Assembly: GCA_054601695.1 (NCBI GenBank)
Contig: BAAHQB010000046.1
Location: 744,001 to 808,000, forward strand
DNA: 64,000 nucleotides
Direction: 5' to 3'
From: Amorphochlora amoebiformis
Taxonomy: Eukaryota; Cercozoa; Chlorarachniophyceae
A model generated the notes under the pieces. The model saw nothing but the letters and a program-made list of their open reading frames with translations. It did not search any database and was not told the DNA's origin. The first letter of the stretch is position 1, and each line of letters begins with the position of its first letter. The position numbers and the translations under genes are program-made. Shown here one piece after another: positions 1 to 60,245 of the stretch.

Positions 1-299
1 TGGTAACTAGGTATTCGGGTGTGTGTGTGTGTTTAAGGGGTATTGTTGAGATTAATTTTTTTTTTTTTGGGTTTGTGATGTTTTCACATGTGTGTACTTA
101 CATATATAGATAATATATATATATATATATGTGTATATATATATATATGTATATATATGTCATACCTATGCATAGAAGTATACCACTTTATAATTACAGA
201 AGTACAATTAGCTTGGGTGGGTGTATATACCTGTATAATTTGAATGTACATACATACATAAATATATAGATATATGTATGTAAACATATACATGACCCT
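1..299. other. AT-rich flank without gene
   Basis: Short GT, T and (TA)n runs. The only open frame here is a translated TA/CA microsatellite. No gene, RNA or regulatory site is visible. Confidence 0.7.
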
Positions 300-1423
300 A
301 AACCATCCATCTGGTTTAAACCCTAGCCCTAACCCTTACCCTAACCCTAACCCTTACCCTAACCCTTACCCTAACCCTAGCCCTAACCCTAACCCCAACC
401 TAACCCTAACCCTAATCCTAACCCTAACACTAACCCTTACCCCAACCTAACCCTTACCCTAACCTAATCTAACCCTAACCGTAAGCCTTACCCTTACTCT
501 ATCCCTACCTCTAACCCTAGCCTCAACCCAAACCCTAACCCTAACCGTTACCCTAACCCTAACTCTTACCCTAAGCCTTACTCTAACTCTTACCCTAATC
601 ATATCCGTAACCCTTACCCTAATCCTAACCCTAACCCTTACCCTAACCGTAGCCCTTACCCTAACCCTAACCCTTACCCTAACCCTAACCCTTACCCGTT
701 CCCAACCTGACCTAACCCGAACCCTAACCCTTATTGTATCCCTAACCCAACCAAACTTCACCCTAACGCTAACCCTAACAATAAACCTAACCCTAACCTA
801 ACCCTAACTCTATCCCTAAGTTGACCCTAACTCTAACCTTACCTTAACCCTTACCTTTATACTCCATCCCTAACCCTAACCCTGACCTACCTTAACCCTT
901 ACCAAAACCCTCACCCTAACCCTCAACCTAACCCTTACTCTATCTCTAACCCTAACCCTTAACCCTTACCCTTACCCTAACCTAAACTCTAACCCCAACT
1001 CTTAGCCTAACCCTAACCCTAACCTAACCCTTACTCTATCCCTAACCCTAACCCTTAACCCTTATTCTATCCCTAACGCTAACCGCAACTTTTAGCCCAA
1101 CCCTTACCCCAACCTAAGTTAACCCTAATCCTAACCCTTACCCTAACCCTAACCCTTACCTTAGTCCTCACTCTACAACCCTAACCCCAACTTTTAGCCC
1201 AAACCATACCCTAACCTAACTTAACCCTAACCCTAACCCTTACTCATCCCTAGCCCTAACCCTTACCTCAGCCCTTACTTTTATCCCTAACCCTAACCTC
1301 AACTCTTAGCCTAACCCTAACCCTAACCTAACCCTTACTCTACCCCTAACCCTAACCCTTACTTCAGCCCTTACTCCATCCCTAACCCTAACCCCAGCTC
1401 TTAGCCTAACCCTAACCCTAGCT
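300..1423. repeat. Degenerate CCCTAA telomere-like array
   Basis: About 1.1 kb of imperfect CCCTAA units with many CCTTA, CTCTA and AACCTAA variants. The C-rich strand is on +, the orientation expected at the left end of a chromosome. The units are too degenerate for an active telomere cap, and 300 bp of other DNA lies outside it, so this is subtelomeric or interstitial. The 100-residue Arg-Val frame on the minus strand here is a shadow of the repeat. Confidence 0.9.
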
Positions 1424-1470
1424 GAGTCAATGGTCCTCGGACTAAGACATGCTGAATAATCTGATTCTAA
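1424..1470 (-). repeat. 45-bp telomere-associated module, copy 1
   Basis: First copy of a conserved module that recurs in telomere-like tracts of this window. The + strand reads from GAGTCAATGGTCC through GCTGAATAATCTGATTC, joined directly to CCCTAA units. Strand is given for the version beside TTAGGG. Confidence 0.8.
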
Positions 1471-1670
1471 CTAGTTAATGTAAATTCTCCAAATTTTAAC
1501 CTTTGGTTTCGTTATTCTGTGGATGATTACAGAAGCCGTATGGGAGAGATTGAGCGGGTCGGATAAGGAGGTATACATACAGATGGAGAAGAGAGATGCC
1601 GAACGGTAGTATTACTACACGTGTTAAGTTCATGGATGCGTGTAAGTGTGTATGTATACGTTGTGTATGT

Positions 1671-1746
<76 letters not shown>

Positions 1747-1899
1747 TGTATATATAATATATATATGTGAGTATTTGGAAAATTTATCTGATATAAATAT
1801 ATGTATTTTTGGTTTTGTATAACATATATACGCATATATATAAAGGCTTTGACAAACTAAAACACACTATCCTTTCATTGGCGCTCTCATAATATATAG

Positions 1900-1956
<57 letters not shown>

Positions 1957-2196
1957 GTTATTATAAAGATATATAATATCTACATTCACATATATACACA
2001 ATATATACATATATTTATATATATAAATATATATATATATATGCCGATCGAAATAACCTCTAATCCATACCTATTCTTTACACCAGCTACACAAAGGAGA
2101 TGCAAAAATGGTACATCTACTAACCATAAAATAAAATACCCCACAACCACATACATAGAGAGAGAGAGAGGCATGCATAAGGATATTGATGTATAT

Positions 2197-2253
<57 letters not shown>

Positions 2254-2254
2254 T

Positions 2255-2303
<49 letters not shown>

Positions 2304-2330
2304 TGTATACATACCCCCTAATCTCCTCGA
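1471..2330. repeat. (TA)n-dominated intergenic DNA
   Basis: Several (TA)n blocks (about 1670-1770, 1905-1955, 2195-2300) with small GT and GA runs between short unique pieces. The open frames across it are Tyr-Ile or His-Thr microsatellite translations. No gene seen. Confidence 0.8.
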
Positions 2331-2477
2331 ATCTTCCTTAATATCTCCTGTAAGTTAACCTCTCTCTCTCTTTCACCCTCCCCCACTCCCTCTCTCGACT
2401 CATATCCCTTTCTCTCATTCTTTTCCTCGCTCTCTCTCTCTCCTTTCCGTTCTTAGCCCACCTGTTTCTCTCTCTCT

Positions 2478-2521
<44 letters not shown>

Positions 2522-2999
2522 CCCGCTCCCTCTCCTACTCCCTCTATCTGTCTCTCCATCTGTTTCTCCACTCTCGCCTCTCTATCTCTCTCTCCTCTCT
2601 CTCCATTTCGCTCTCTCTCTCTCTCTAACATACACCCCCCTCTCTATATCTCTCTCTTCATCCCTCCACTCTCGCCTCTCCTCTCTCTCGCTCACTCCCT
2701 CTCCTCCTCTCTCCTACTCTCTCTCTCTTTTTCTCTCTCTCTCACTCCCTCTCCTTACTCTCTCACTCTGTGTCTCTCTCATATACCTTATGTGTGTGTG
2801 TGTGTCTTTCGTGCTCTGTTCTCTCCCAAAAACTAGTGGAAAGTTCTGACACCCTCTGATCTTTCTGGGTGTGTCTATATCCTGAATTATCGAAGTTCTT
2901 ATGCTCTCTACTCTTCGATTGTCTAAATTGAACTATCGGAAGTTCTGACTCCCTCTTTTTTTGGGTCCGTTTATTTATTTTTTCGGGGTTAGGGAGAAG
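2331..2999 (+). promoter_or_regulatory. CT tract and 5' flank of HMG/LysM gene
   Basis: 2345-2790 is almost pure CT with the pyrimidines on the sense strand of the downstream gene. 2830-2990 is unique and holds a partial direct repeat: AGTTCTGAC followed by CCCTCT occurs near 2841 and again near 2940. No TATA box can be told from the background. The promoter role is inferred from position only. Confidence 0.4.
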
Positions 3000-18840
<15,841 letters not shown>

Positions 18841-19379
18841 TCGCAACAACCCAGCTAGCTAGACTGAGTCGTAATTAAATAATTTAAGACTAATTAATCT
18901 GAAAAAAACAGAAGTTACTCTCTAGTGGAACCTCAGTTAACTAGGTTACTTATTTCGTATTTGTAAATTTACTAGTCATACTAGTCATACTTTATCTAGT
19001 TATTATTCCCATTTTCTAGAATTAATTTAGGTAACAGAAATCTATCGATGTCTAGGATGTCGAATTAGAATATCTAGAGACTATAATCCACTGGAGTATC
19101 TAGAGTATACTGAGTTTAGTAACTACTAGAACTAGACTAGTAGAGTAAGTTAAGTACTAGAACTAGTGGCACTATCTAGACTATTGATCTAGTTGATACA
19201 CTCAATTACTAGAATTAGTCAAGTCTAGCACGTGCGTGTATATAGATATAAGATACTCGACAGACGGATCGTTCAATAGTTATGACATGAGGCGAGCTTC
19301 GGAGCTATCGCTTTCGACGTGAGTGAGCTATCGCTTTCGACGGTATTAATAGAGGGTAATCGATTAGAAGGGATGCAGA
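18841..19379. other. CTAG-dense convergent spacer 1
   Basis: Spacer between the stop codons of the HMG/LysM gene (+) and the seven-TM gene (-). By eye it holds about 20 CTAG sites in its first 400 bp, often as ACTAGT or TCTAGA, against one or two expected by chance. There is no (TA)n. 19303-19345 contains a direct repeat of GAGCTATCGCTTTCGACG. It must hold both 3' UTRs; AATAAA is not evident. Confidence 0.85.
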
Positions 19380-19517
19380 CTAGGGTGGGGCTTGTTCGAA
19401 GACGTTCTTTTTTTCCTCAGTGATCTAATTTATATTTCATAAAAAAATGTAAATACTTATATGCAACATATACACATAAATATATATATGTAATATGCCA
19501 ATATATATATATATATA

Positions 19518-19563
<46 letters not shown>

Positions 19564-19835
19564 GGTATGTATGAATATATTCTATATTTATTTACAATAT
19601 ATATATATATATATATATAATATATATATATATATAAATGTATATATATACACACACACACATATATATAATATATATACATATGTATATCTATATATTT
19701 GTGTATATATACGTACAACATATAAAATGTAATAAATACATGTACATATATAGTATGAACATGTAGATATATAACTACCGTTAGTGTAGCTCCAGATGCG
19801 AGTATGCTGTAGCTATCCCACACTCTGATAATATA

Positions 19836-19878
<43 letters not shown>

Positions 19879-19914
19879 TTGCGCACACATGTATATACAT
19901 ACACAGACACACAC

Positions 19915-19946
<32 letters not shown>

Positions 19947-20700
19947 ACATATATATGTGTATAATACGTATGCAAAAAAGTATTATACACAACAAAAAAT
20001 TTTAAGCGCATGTCATTTAGAAATTTAGACATAAAAAAATAGACATGTGATACATATAATATATGCATATACGTATATATAATATATATACATATATATG
20101 ATCGTGTATAATATGTGTAAATATAAAATACACTTATATACATATATATATATATATATATTCATATATTATATATATATATATATATAAATATGTAGAT
20201 GAATACACGTACTAACACATATGTTGTTAGCATGTCAGCGCAAAGGTACGTGGGCCGGAAGTCCGACCCGTGCCTCAAAGGTACTTTGGTAGTCGGCAAT
20301 GAAATCTTGTAGAGCAGTGGTATGGTATACGGTAGTCCACTTCTGGATTCTATTCGGATTCTGACCATTAACTTCCAAACGGTAGAAAAATTCTCCGAAT
20401 ATCGATCAAATCGGTGAAAATGGTTTGGAGCACGGTGACTTCAAAGATTGTTATCTGAGTGTATGAGCCCGGTACTACCCCGTACTAGTATGAGCCAGGT
20501 ACTACCGGGTAGAACCGGAGAGTACCAGATGAGCAGATCCCCAGCAACCTCCGGGATCTCCAGCAATCTTCCTCATATCTTTGACTATATTTTATACTCT
20601 ATTGATACCTGCATCCTGCCAAGCTAATTATACTGTTGCTCTAACAATACGAATACTCAATAAATATCAACAAAACCATACGGAAGATACACTTACGGGC

Positions 20701-20741
<41 letters not shown>

Positions 20742-21031
20742 ATATATATTATATATACACATGCCTATGTATTGATACATATATGTAGATAAATATCAAC
20801 ATTTATCATGCACGATATCCTTACGATGTTGACTCCTTTTGAGCTGAGGGAGAGTCCTTGCAGTACGAGTCTGGTGACTAAATACATAATTTTCATAAGA
20901 AAAATAAACACATATTTATATTATATAATCTATACATGTGTGTATATATGTATATACATTTATATGTATTTGTTTATACATGTACTACATATAAATTTCT
21001 ATACGTATATATATATATATATATTTGGGAA

Positions 21032-21083
<52 letters not shown>

Positions 21084-21615
21084 GTATATCTATGATGTTG
21101 ATATTATCAATGATGTACATTATAATATATGCATGATATATATATATTATATATATATATACATATGCTCATACACACATACATAAAAGCACTATGACAG
21201 GCTTTAACCTAAGTGACCCTCGTAGTTAACCTTAACCCTTACCCTAACAACCCCAACCCAAGCCCAACCTCAGCCCCAACATATTCTTTCGTTTCGTGGT
21301 TGTGCTAGACTTCATGGAGCTAACCCTAGCCCCCACCCACCTATGTCTAACCCAACCTACCCATGACTCAAAATATTGCATGTTACCTCCGTTTTAGTTT
21401 AGTTAACTACACCTAATCCTAACCCTACTGACAAAGCCCTACGGTTCGCCCTAACCATAACCCCAGCTCCAATGATGTGATATTGCCTGCATGATATGTT
21501 GTGTTTGATTGACTTCTTGGCTGCTTATTTGTTGCCACGAGCCGGGAGGCTGAGGGTCAGATTAAGGTTAGGATTTGGGTAATGGATTGTGTGTGTGTGT
21601 GTGATAGGTGTATAG

Positions 21616-21661
<46 letters not shown>

Positions 21662-22713
21662 GTGACATGCATGTACATATGTGTTATATAATATATATAT
21701 ATATATGTATACACACATATATATACATATATATATATATAATACATATATATATATATAATCCCAATCCATTTATATTATTCACCGCCTCATACGAAGA
21801 GGGTAGGGTTTCAACTACGGCGGAGCTTTCCCGAGCCCTAGGATAAAAACAGCGAAGATATCTCTGTAGATCATGGAGCCTAGAAGAGGTTGCGGGGGCA
21901 GACGGAATCTTTCGGAAGTAGTATAGAATGAGTGACACTGGGAGAATCTGAGAGTAGGGTTGGGATTTGGGTTAGCTGGAATTATGGATGTATGTTTGTA
22001 GGTATGTTGTGTGAATGATGTACATGTATGTTTGTGTATATGTATATAGTAAATATAATATATATATATATATATACATATATGTATTATATATGTATAT
22101 ATAACGTAAATATGTCTATATTACGTATATTTAAGTATGTATGCTCATGTATTTATAAATATTATATTGTTTGTGTTTATTATATATATATATATGTATA
22201 TATATATATACATATATAATATATTATGTAATATATATATATATATATATATGTGTGTGTATATTATCTACGTCTACATTCATAGATGTATATATGTACA
22301 GATATAGATTTACATATACATACATACAATATATATATATATATATGACATATTTATACATGAATATATCGTAACCCTATAGAAACATTAATATACCTCG
22401 TATAGACACTGCACATGCAAATATACCTACACATAAAAACATGCACATGATATATATATACATACATATATATATATATATATATATGTATATAATATAT
22501 ATATATATATATATTATATATATAAATATAATATTAACACATATTCATAGTGCAAGTACATATATAGACAAATACATTTAGACGAATTTATGTAACTTAC
22601 ACATGGATAAATATAGCACGCTTATTTATACCTCCCACAGGAACATCATTACAAATGTAAATTCGTTCACTATAGCCCTGCGATCTCCAATCTCGGTGGC
22701 GTGAATTAACCCG

Positions 22714-22773
<60 letters not shown>

Positions 22774-23000
22774 CGTATTTATATATCTTTGTATTATGTA
22801 TTATACATACATACATAAATAAATAAATATGTATATATATATATATATAAGATATATTTGTATATGTGTATATGTATATATGGTGGGGAGTATGTTTACT
22901 ACTATCTTTGAGGTTTTGAAATGGAACACAATGAGAGGGAGAGAGTGTGGGGCTAGAGAGAGAGATACTGAGGAAATAGGTATGTAATACACATACACAA

Positions 23001-23038
<38 letters not shown>

Positions 23039-23125
23039 CATACAATATATATATATATATATATTACATTTATATATGTATATATATTATATGTACATAT
23101 TCATATACATACATATAAAAATACA

Positions 23126-23168
<43 letters not shown>

Positions 23169-23794
23169 TGTATATATATATATACATGTATACATATATG
23201 ATGACCTCAAGGACTTGAGAATATCGAAGATCCCTCTGCTAAGAAACTGAATCCACGCCACAATGGACACCTAAATACATCATCACACATAATGTGTGGA
23301 AATGAGTCGTACTTACATGTAGAGAGGAGTGAGTGAGAGAGAGAGAGATTTGCATACATAAATGTGTAGATAAATAATATCCACTCAAGTACACACATAT
23401 ACATATCTGTACATACATATGTGTATATGTATATACATATTTATATGTATATATATATATATATATATACGTTACAATGCATGCAGTCGGGTTATAAGTC
23501 TCATTAACATTTGCTATTGCTTCTGTGAGTACACAAATATACATAACATGAGTGTAACAAATATACATAACAGGCATGTAACAAATATAACATGTATGTA
23601 ACGTGAAAGATGTGTACCACAGCTAGCTTCCATTGGTTGTGTGAAACGACGTGATGTATAGACCCTACAACCAAGTGGTACGCAAAGTAGGTGTACACTG
23701 CTGTTAAGAGCAGAAAGGATGCTCCAATAATCCCGGTAAACAGGAGATAGTTTTTGTAGTTGGGCAGACACCAAGAAGACTGATTTTTATATTC

Positions 23795-23851
<57 letters not shown>

Positions 23852-23852
23852 T

Positions 23853-23894
<42 letters not shown>

Positions 23895-24211
23895 CATTTG
23901 TATGTATGTAAACGCATGAATTTACACATTATCATACTTATGCGTGTGTATGCATGAATATATATATATATATATATATATTACGTATGTATATAAGTAT
24001 ACATAAATGTACGTGTATATTGTCAATACATAGCTTTTAAGTGTATAGTATATATGTAGATATATTTTGCATATGTATATTACAAATCTCTACATATACT
24101 CGAGCTACTCGATATAGTGTTCATGTGTAAAAATATTACAAATAGTATTAACAATGATATTATCTATATAACTACTGGACAAATCAAAATCAGTATACAA
24201 CATATATATAC

Positions 24212-24243
<32 letters not shown>

Positions 24244-24315
24244 CAAATATATATTATATTATGCAATATTTATGTGTATATTTATAGTACATATATTCAT
24301 ACACACAAATAGGTG

Positions 24316-24378
<63 letters not shown>

Positions 24379-24508
24379 TATATATGTATGTATGCATATA
24401 ATATATATATATATATGTAATATTATGTATATATATATATATATATATATATGAAAACATATACAATACTATATATATAAACATATATATACAATAAGTA
24501 TGTTTGCA

Positions 24509-24561
<53 letters not shown>

Positions 24562-24647
24562 CATAATATATATATATATATATATATACATATATATGTG
24601 TATATATATGTATTATATAATACGTAATATATACAGTTTACATTAGA

Positions 24648-24678
<31 letters not shown>

Positions 24679-25368
24679 GTATAGTATTTGTATTAAGGAA
24701 GATGTATCTGCACAAATTTTACTTACAACAGTAGCTAAGATAATATCTTTACGCATGGTATATACGCTCCAACCTCTTCCGTGCAGGAATGAATTATTAT
24801 TCCGATGGTGAGTCCTGCGACTGTTGCATTCACCACCCCGAATGAACCCCATACATACATACGGTATGTTCTCCACTCGTCTGCATAGAACATCTTTGCG
24901 TAGAATACGGCGATTAGAGAAAATGTGAGGAACGAGATGGTATATGGAGTCCAAAGGAGCACGTCGACCGACAGATTCTAAACATGTAATTATGTTATAC
25001 CAGAAACAGGGACAATGTAAAAGAAGATACCAACCTGGTAATGCCTAGCATTGCTGAAGAATATTGTTCGAAGGAGCATCCAAAGGAAAGCAAGGTATAG
25101 AAACATTGCCTGGAAACTCTTCCGATTGTGTCTGCAAAAGATCCGGGGTTTGCTATTATCCGACGGAAGGCGAAACGCGGAGAAATAAATGAAAATGTAT
25201 TTCACCTGTTTATCATGATGCGAAAAATCTGTAAGATGGCAGTCAGAGCCAGTATTCCGTATCTGAATTAACACGTAAATCTCAGTAATACGCACACTAG
25301 TTCGATAATATTTGAATTACGCACAAGCTCGCCAGCACGATTTGAAGTGCTTCTACGTTGGCGGCCAT
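19380..25368 (-). CDS. Seven-transmembrane protein, TOM1/GPR137-like (11 exons)
   Basis: Exons in coding order: 25325-25368, 25206-25262, 25035-25131, 24774-24977, 23618-23779, 23206-23270, 22632-22677, 21786-21947, 20825-20877, 19779-19824, 19380-19424. The total is 981 nt and 326 residues, with every phase consistent. There are seven hydrophobic segments: [130 protein letters not shown]. The pattern of an LQ-RI motif after TM1, LLRTIFF in TM2 and FYAKMFY after TM3 is that of the THH1/TOM1/TOM3 (DUF1084) and GPR137 group. Those are tonoplast or lysosomal membrane proteins that regulate Rag/Arl8 or tobamovirus replication in plants. The C-terminal 90 residues are polar. The first three introns are short and free of (TA)n; the later ones are not. 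The last acceptor, at 19425, is inferred from frame. Confidence 0.85.
20460..20580. repeat. Dispersed GGTACTACC / ATCTCCAGCAATC element, copy 1
   Basis: Intronic block with repeated GGTACTACC and GGGTA, then GATCCCCAGCAACC and GGGATCTCCAGCAATC. A related block lies at 52855-52975 in the prenyl synthase gene. Probably the remnant of a dispersed repeat; no coding frame or termini visible. Confidence 0.6.
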
Positions 25369-26083
25369 TTCCACGGAGACGACAACGCTTTGGCCACTAT
25401 TGATACAGTCTTAAAACCCTAAAAGCAAGTGGAAGGCAGTGCAAGGCACTGCAACATCTCTAATATACATTAATATTAGTAGCTATTTTTGCTATGTTTA
25501 TCCGGTATTAATTTCTTCTCTCTACCACTTCCAACAAACCAGACGGCTATGATTTTTTCGATTTATTAGTAATTTAGATCAACCCGGGTCCTGCAGTGGT
25601 GTGAAAAACACTTTCCACTCTCACAGAGTCACAGTGGGAAGAATGATTGTAGCCCCTTGAACAAGAGTCAACAAGGTGAGCAGCTTTGAAACAGCGCGAA
25701 AGCAGTACAGACTGTACAGGTCCGGCTTCCTGCACGAAAACAATCACTTAAAACCAACACCGTTTTCGTTCAAACAAATACGCGTAAGTAAATCCGGGCA
25801 CAAACACGCCATGACCGTTGCAACATCGACACCAGGCTGTCAAAACTTGCATCAATCGTGACTTTTCCAAAGCGTCACGTGTTGGTTTCAAGCGTTTCAT
25901 TATAGATGCCCGTTGGACACGTGTCCGTTTCCCTCCATCTCTGCCTGGGTCTCTTCCTTGTCAACGGGTAGTCTGTCTCCCCCCCCCTATCACGCCCTTT
26001 AGATCCCCTCTGTTAGCTTTCGGGACGAGTTAGGTTGAGATTTTGAACGATTTTGTGCGTATAATGGGTATACGTGTACATGT
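25369..26083. promoter_or_regulatory. Divergent promoter with two CACGTG boxes
   Basis: Separates the start codons of the seven-TM gene (-) and the CtpA gene (+). The DNA is unique, with balanced base composition and no (TA)n array. CACGTG lies at 25876-25881 and again inside the perfect 12-bp palindrome GGACACGTGTCC at 25915-25926. A hairpin GCAGTGC-aag-GCACTGC lies at 25436-25452. CACGTG is the G-box/E-box bound by bHLH and bZIP factors. A shared promoter role is inferred from position. Confidence 0.6.
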
Positions 26084-36590
<10,507 letters not shown>

Positions 36591-37173
36591 GTCATCGATA
36601 TCACCCATATTTATTGCTGGTATCTAAGAGTACTATGTCTAGTATGTACACATTGTAGGTGTACTACGATGCGGCATTTACACATATTATACGTGCGGGC
36701 CGCATGTAATTTGATTTGTACAGCTTAATATATATTCAGACTCAGTCTTTCATATGCGTATGTCTAGATGTACAATTCGAGTAATTTCTAGAATTCTGTA
36801 TCCGTCTAGTCCGTATCAGTATCCCACTAGTAGCTCTACTATACTCTAGCTAGTAGATCTGACTAGTAGATCTAGTATCTAGAGTAATAATTACTAGTAT
36901 TATCTCTAGTAGTACTACTAGTACTAGTCTAGACTAGTATCAGAGTATCTCCAGTGTCTACTCTTACGCTAGTTATATACATACTCCAGCAGCTACTAGA
37001 GCTAGTAACTGGATTTAGATTATGACTATGGCACTAGTGCACGTGGCCTGCGCATGCTGAGCCGTTCTCTAGCTCCATCTACTATATCTAGTAAGAACTA
37101 GTCTACTCTAGTACTAGCAAGTTTTTCTAGTTTCGCTCAACTTTCGGATCGGCTGAAATTGGACATTTTCAGG
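36591..37173. other. CTAG-dense convergent spacer 2
   Basis: Spacer between the stop of the CtpA gene (+) and the stop of the zinc-finger gene (-). By eye about 25 CTAG sites, densest at 36780-36960 and 37065-37130, many as ACTAGT or TCTAGT. No (TA)n array. It must carry both 3' UTRs. Confidence 0.85.
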
Positions 37174-46480
<9,307 letters not shown>

Positions 46481-46489
46481 TCATAAAGC

Positions 46490-46660
46490 CTCTTCATGAT
46501 TGACATTTACATAGCATGCACCTCCACCCGACGAGATGACTTGTTTTGAAGTCACTAAAGTATACGATGGCGACGTATATCGTGTATGCACAAATGGCCA
46601 TCCGAAGCATCGCCATTCGAAATCTGAGATATTGCAACTAAGCTTTCGGAGTAGATTGTG
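46490..46660. other. Coding-like island, strand undecided
   Basis: On + it reads MTCFEVTKVYDGDVYRVCT then NGHPKHRHSKSEILQ. On - it reads FEWRCFGWPFVHTRYT then SPSYTLVTSKQ, between a CAG acceptor and a GT donor, and could join the island at 46396-46470. Both strands are open and neither is recognised. Confidence 0.3.
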
Positions 46661-46685
46661 TATGTATATTGTCTATTCTATTATC

Positions 46686-46716
<31 letters not shown>

Positions 46717-46731
46717 TTGTTATTATATACG

Positions 46732-46769
<38 letters not shown>

Positions 46770-46844
46770 ATATATATTGTATATATATATATATAACATG
46801 CATTAAGTGTCAAGACTTATGTAATGAAAGATTATCATTCCTAT

Positions 46845-47170
46845 AAAATTTGAATTTTGAGCCGGCATTTTTAGAAACCTTCCCTTGGAAATCACGGGCA
46901 TAAAAACCGGCAACTGAATACGTACATGGGGTTTGAACACCTGCCAAAGCATATATACCAGCCGTGAAATATACAGGAGGGTTTAGAACTCGTGAGAGCA
47001 AGAATAGTGCGTCCCGTAGTATGTACGTGGGGCTTGCGAAAGAACGTGCTTACGGTTGGGTAGAATGCCGGTGGGGTAAAGTACTGTGAAATGTCTTATT
47101 TTATCGCATGGGAACATTGAACAGTGTAGTTCAATTGTATAGGTATAGCAAAATTGTCTCATATTCTCCA
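46845..47170 (-). pseudogene. Remnant of a cysteine-rich GCC2/GCC3-like repeat
   Basis: The minus strand reads TAGIYALAGVQTPCTYSVAG then FYARDFQGKVSKNAG. This spacing resembles ephrin-receptor-like CPAGTYSLAGATSCTPCPAGFY repeats with most cysteines replaced. A second unit is suggested by the repeated + strand pieces GTACATGGGGTTTG and GTACGTGGGGCTTG. Frames are broken between units, so this is probably a relic. Confidence 0.3.
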
Positions 47171-47392
47171 TCAGGTCAAGTATTACCTCAACATCGCCTC
47201 TCTTGGACGATACTTTCGTCGAAGCGCGCAGCCATTTTGCATTGGCCGACTTTTTATGACAGATAATTGTGATGCTCCTGACATTGGGAAGCTACACATT
47301 TTTTTGATCAAATTACATAATCCCGGGATTGATACTTCCGAGGGTCTCTGAGAGTCTCATAATCCCAACCACATACTGCGTCGTATTCAGAC
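47171..47392 (+). promoter_or_regulatory. 5' flank of the prenyl synthase gene
   Basis: Unique DNA of balanced composition ahead of the start codon at 47393. One 65-codon frame crosses it without recognisable features. A promoter role is inferred from position. Confidence 0.3.
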
Positions 47393-59032
<11,640 letters not shown>

Positions 59033-59697
59033 GAGCTATTCTAGATCTTACATCAAGGATCATTTAATTTTGCTCGATTGCGATGTTACAATAGCTTTCG
59101 GAGCATATTTAGCCTGAAAGTCTTAAGTTGCATTGGATGTGCGCGAGCGTGTAATTCGACCGATCATCTAACTAGTCTAACGCACTACGGCTAGTACGGC
59201 TTGTAATTTATAAAATTCTGGAGGATCTCTAGGATCTACTTACCATGATTAATTATTAATATTTATGCCCTACTCATTGAACTTTAACTAGTTCAACCAG
59301 TTCTAGTACTCTAGAGTACTCGCTACTAGTAGTAACTAGATCTAGTCTAGATACATATATATGATATGTAGATGTACGTACGCGTATATCATCGATCTGA
59401 TCATCATGATACAGTCTAGAATTTTACGATTTCTAGGTTTGCATAGCTACTAGAGCTAGGTCGTCCGTCCCTAGTAAGTAATACTAGTAATAAGTACATT
59501 GCATGTACACAGCTAGCACAGGTCATCTCCGAGATCTGGGCCATATTCTAGATTACCTTAAAAGTTCTACTAGTTCTAGATATTAACTAGATTAATTATC
59601 AGATTACTAATTATGCGGTACTATTGTACAACTATGATGAATCCATGACCAGCATGAGTTACTTTGACTATCGAGCTAAACTACTAGACTAATCGAG
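59033..59697. other. CTAG-dense convergent spacer 3
   Basis: Spacer between the stop of the prenyl synthase (+) and the stop of the RBBP5-like gene (-). By eye about 25 CTAG sites, densest at 59285-59350 and 59440-59590. Only one short TA run (59353-59365). Holds both 3' UTRs. Confidence 0.85.
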
Positions 59698-59939
59698 CTA
59701 CACTAATCGAGCCCGCTTCGACGCTGTTCTCTCCGCCTCTTCGAGCACTTTTCGTTTTCCAGTTTTCACTCTTATCGAATTGTGTAGCACCTCTTTAACC
59801 CCAATCAAGATGCCATTTTCCTTGAGTGCATACTCGATGGAGGAGCGCTTGGTTTCATTGTTTTCTATGTATATGTATACATGTGTGTATTACACGTGTA
59901 CGGATGTTGCATAGTAACTGTTGGATATATGTGTAGGTA

Positions 59940-59978
<39 letters not shown>

Positions 59979-60188
59979 ATTTCTATACATATGCATATAT
60001 GGTGAATGTAAAATACATACATAAATATGCATATAATTTAATTATATAATACGACATAATATAATATTATCCATGTTTGTATATATGTGTATATACACAC
60101 ATATATTACATATATATATGTATTGAATATATGCTATCTACGTGTCATACATATACTTTATTGACATACACACATACTGTATATATAT

Positions 60189-60245
<57 letters not shown>

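Noticed and set aside
459-761. 100-codon Arg-Val repeat protein on the minus strand
   Set aside because: It is the frame of the degenerate TTAGGG array, not a gene.
300-1423. True chromosome end
   Set aside because: The orientation fits a left telomere, but the units are highly degenerate and non-telomeric DNA lies outside them.
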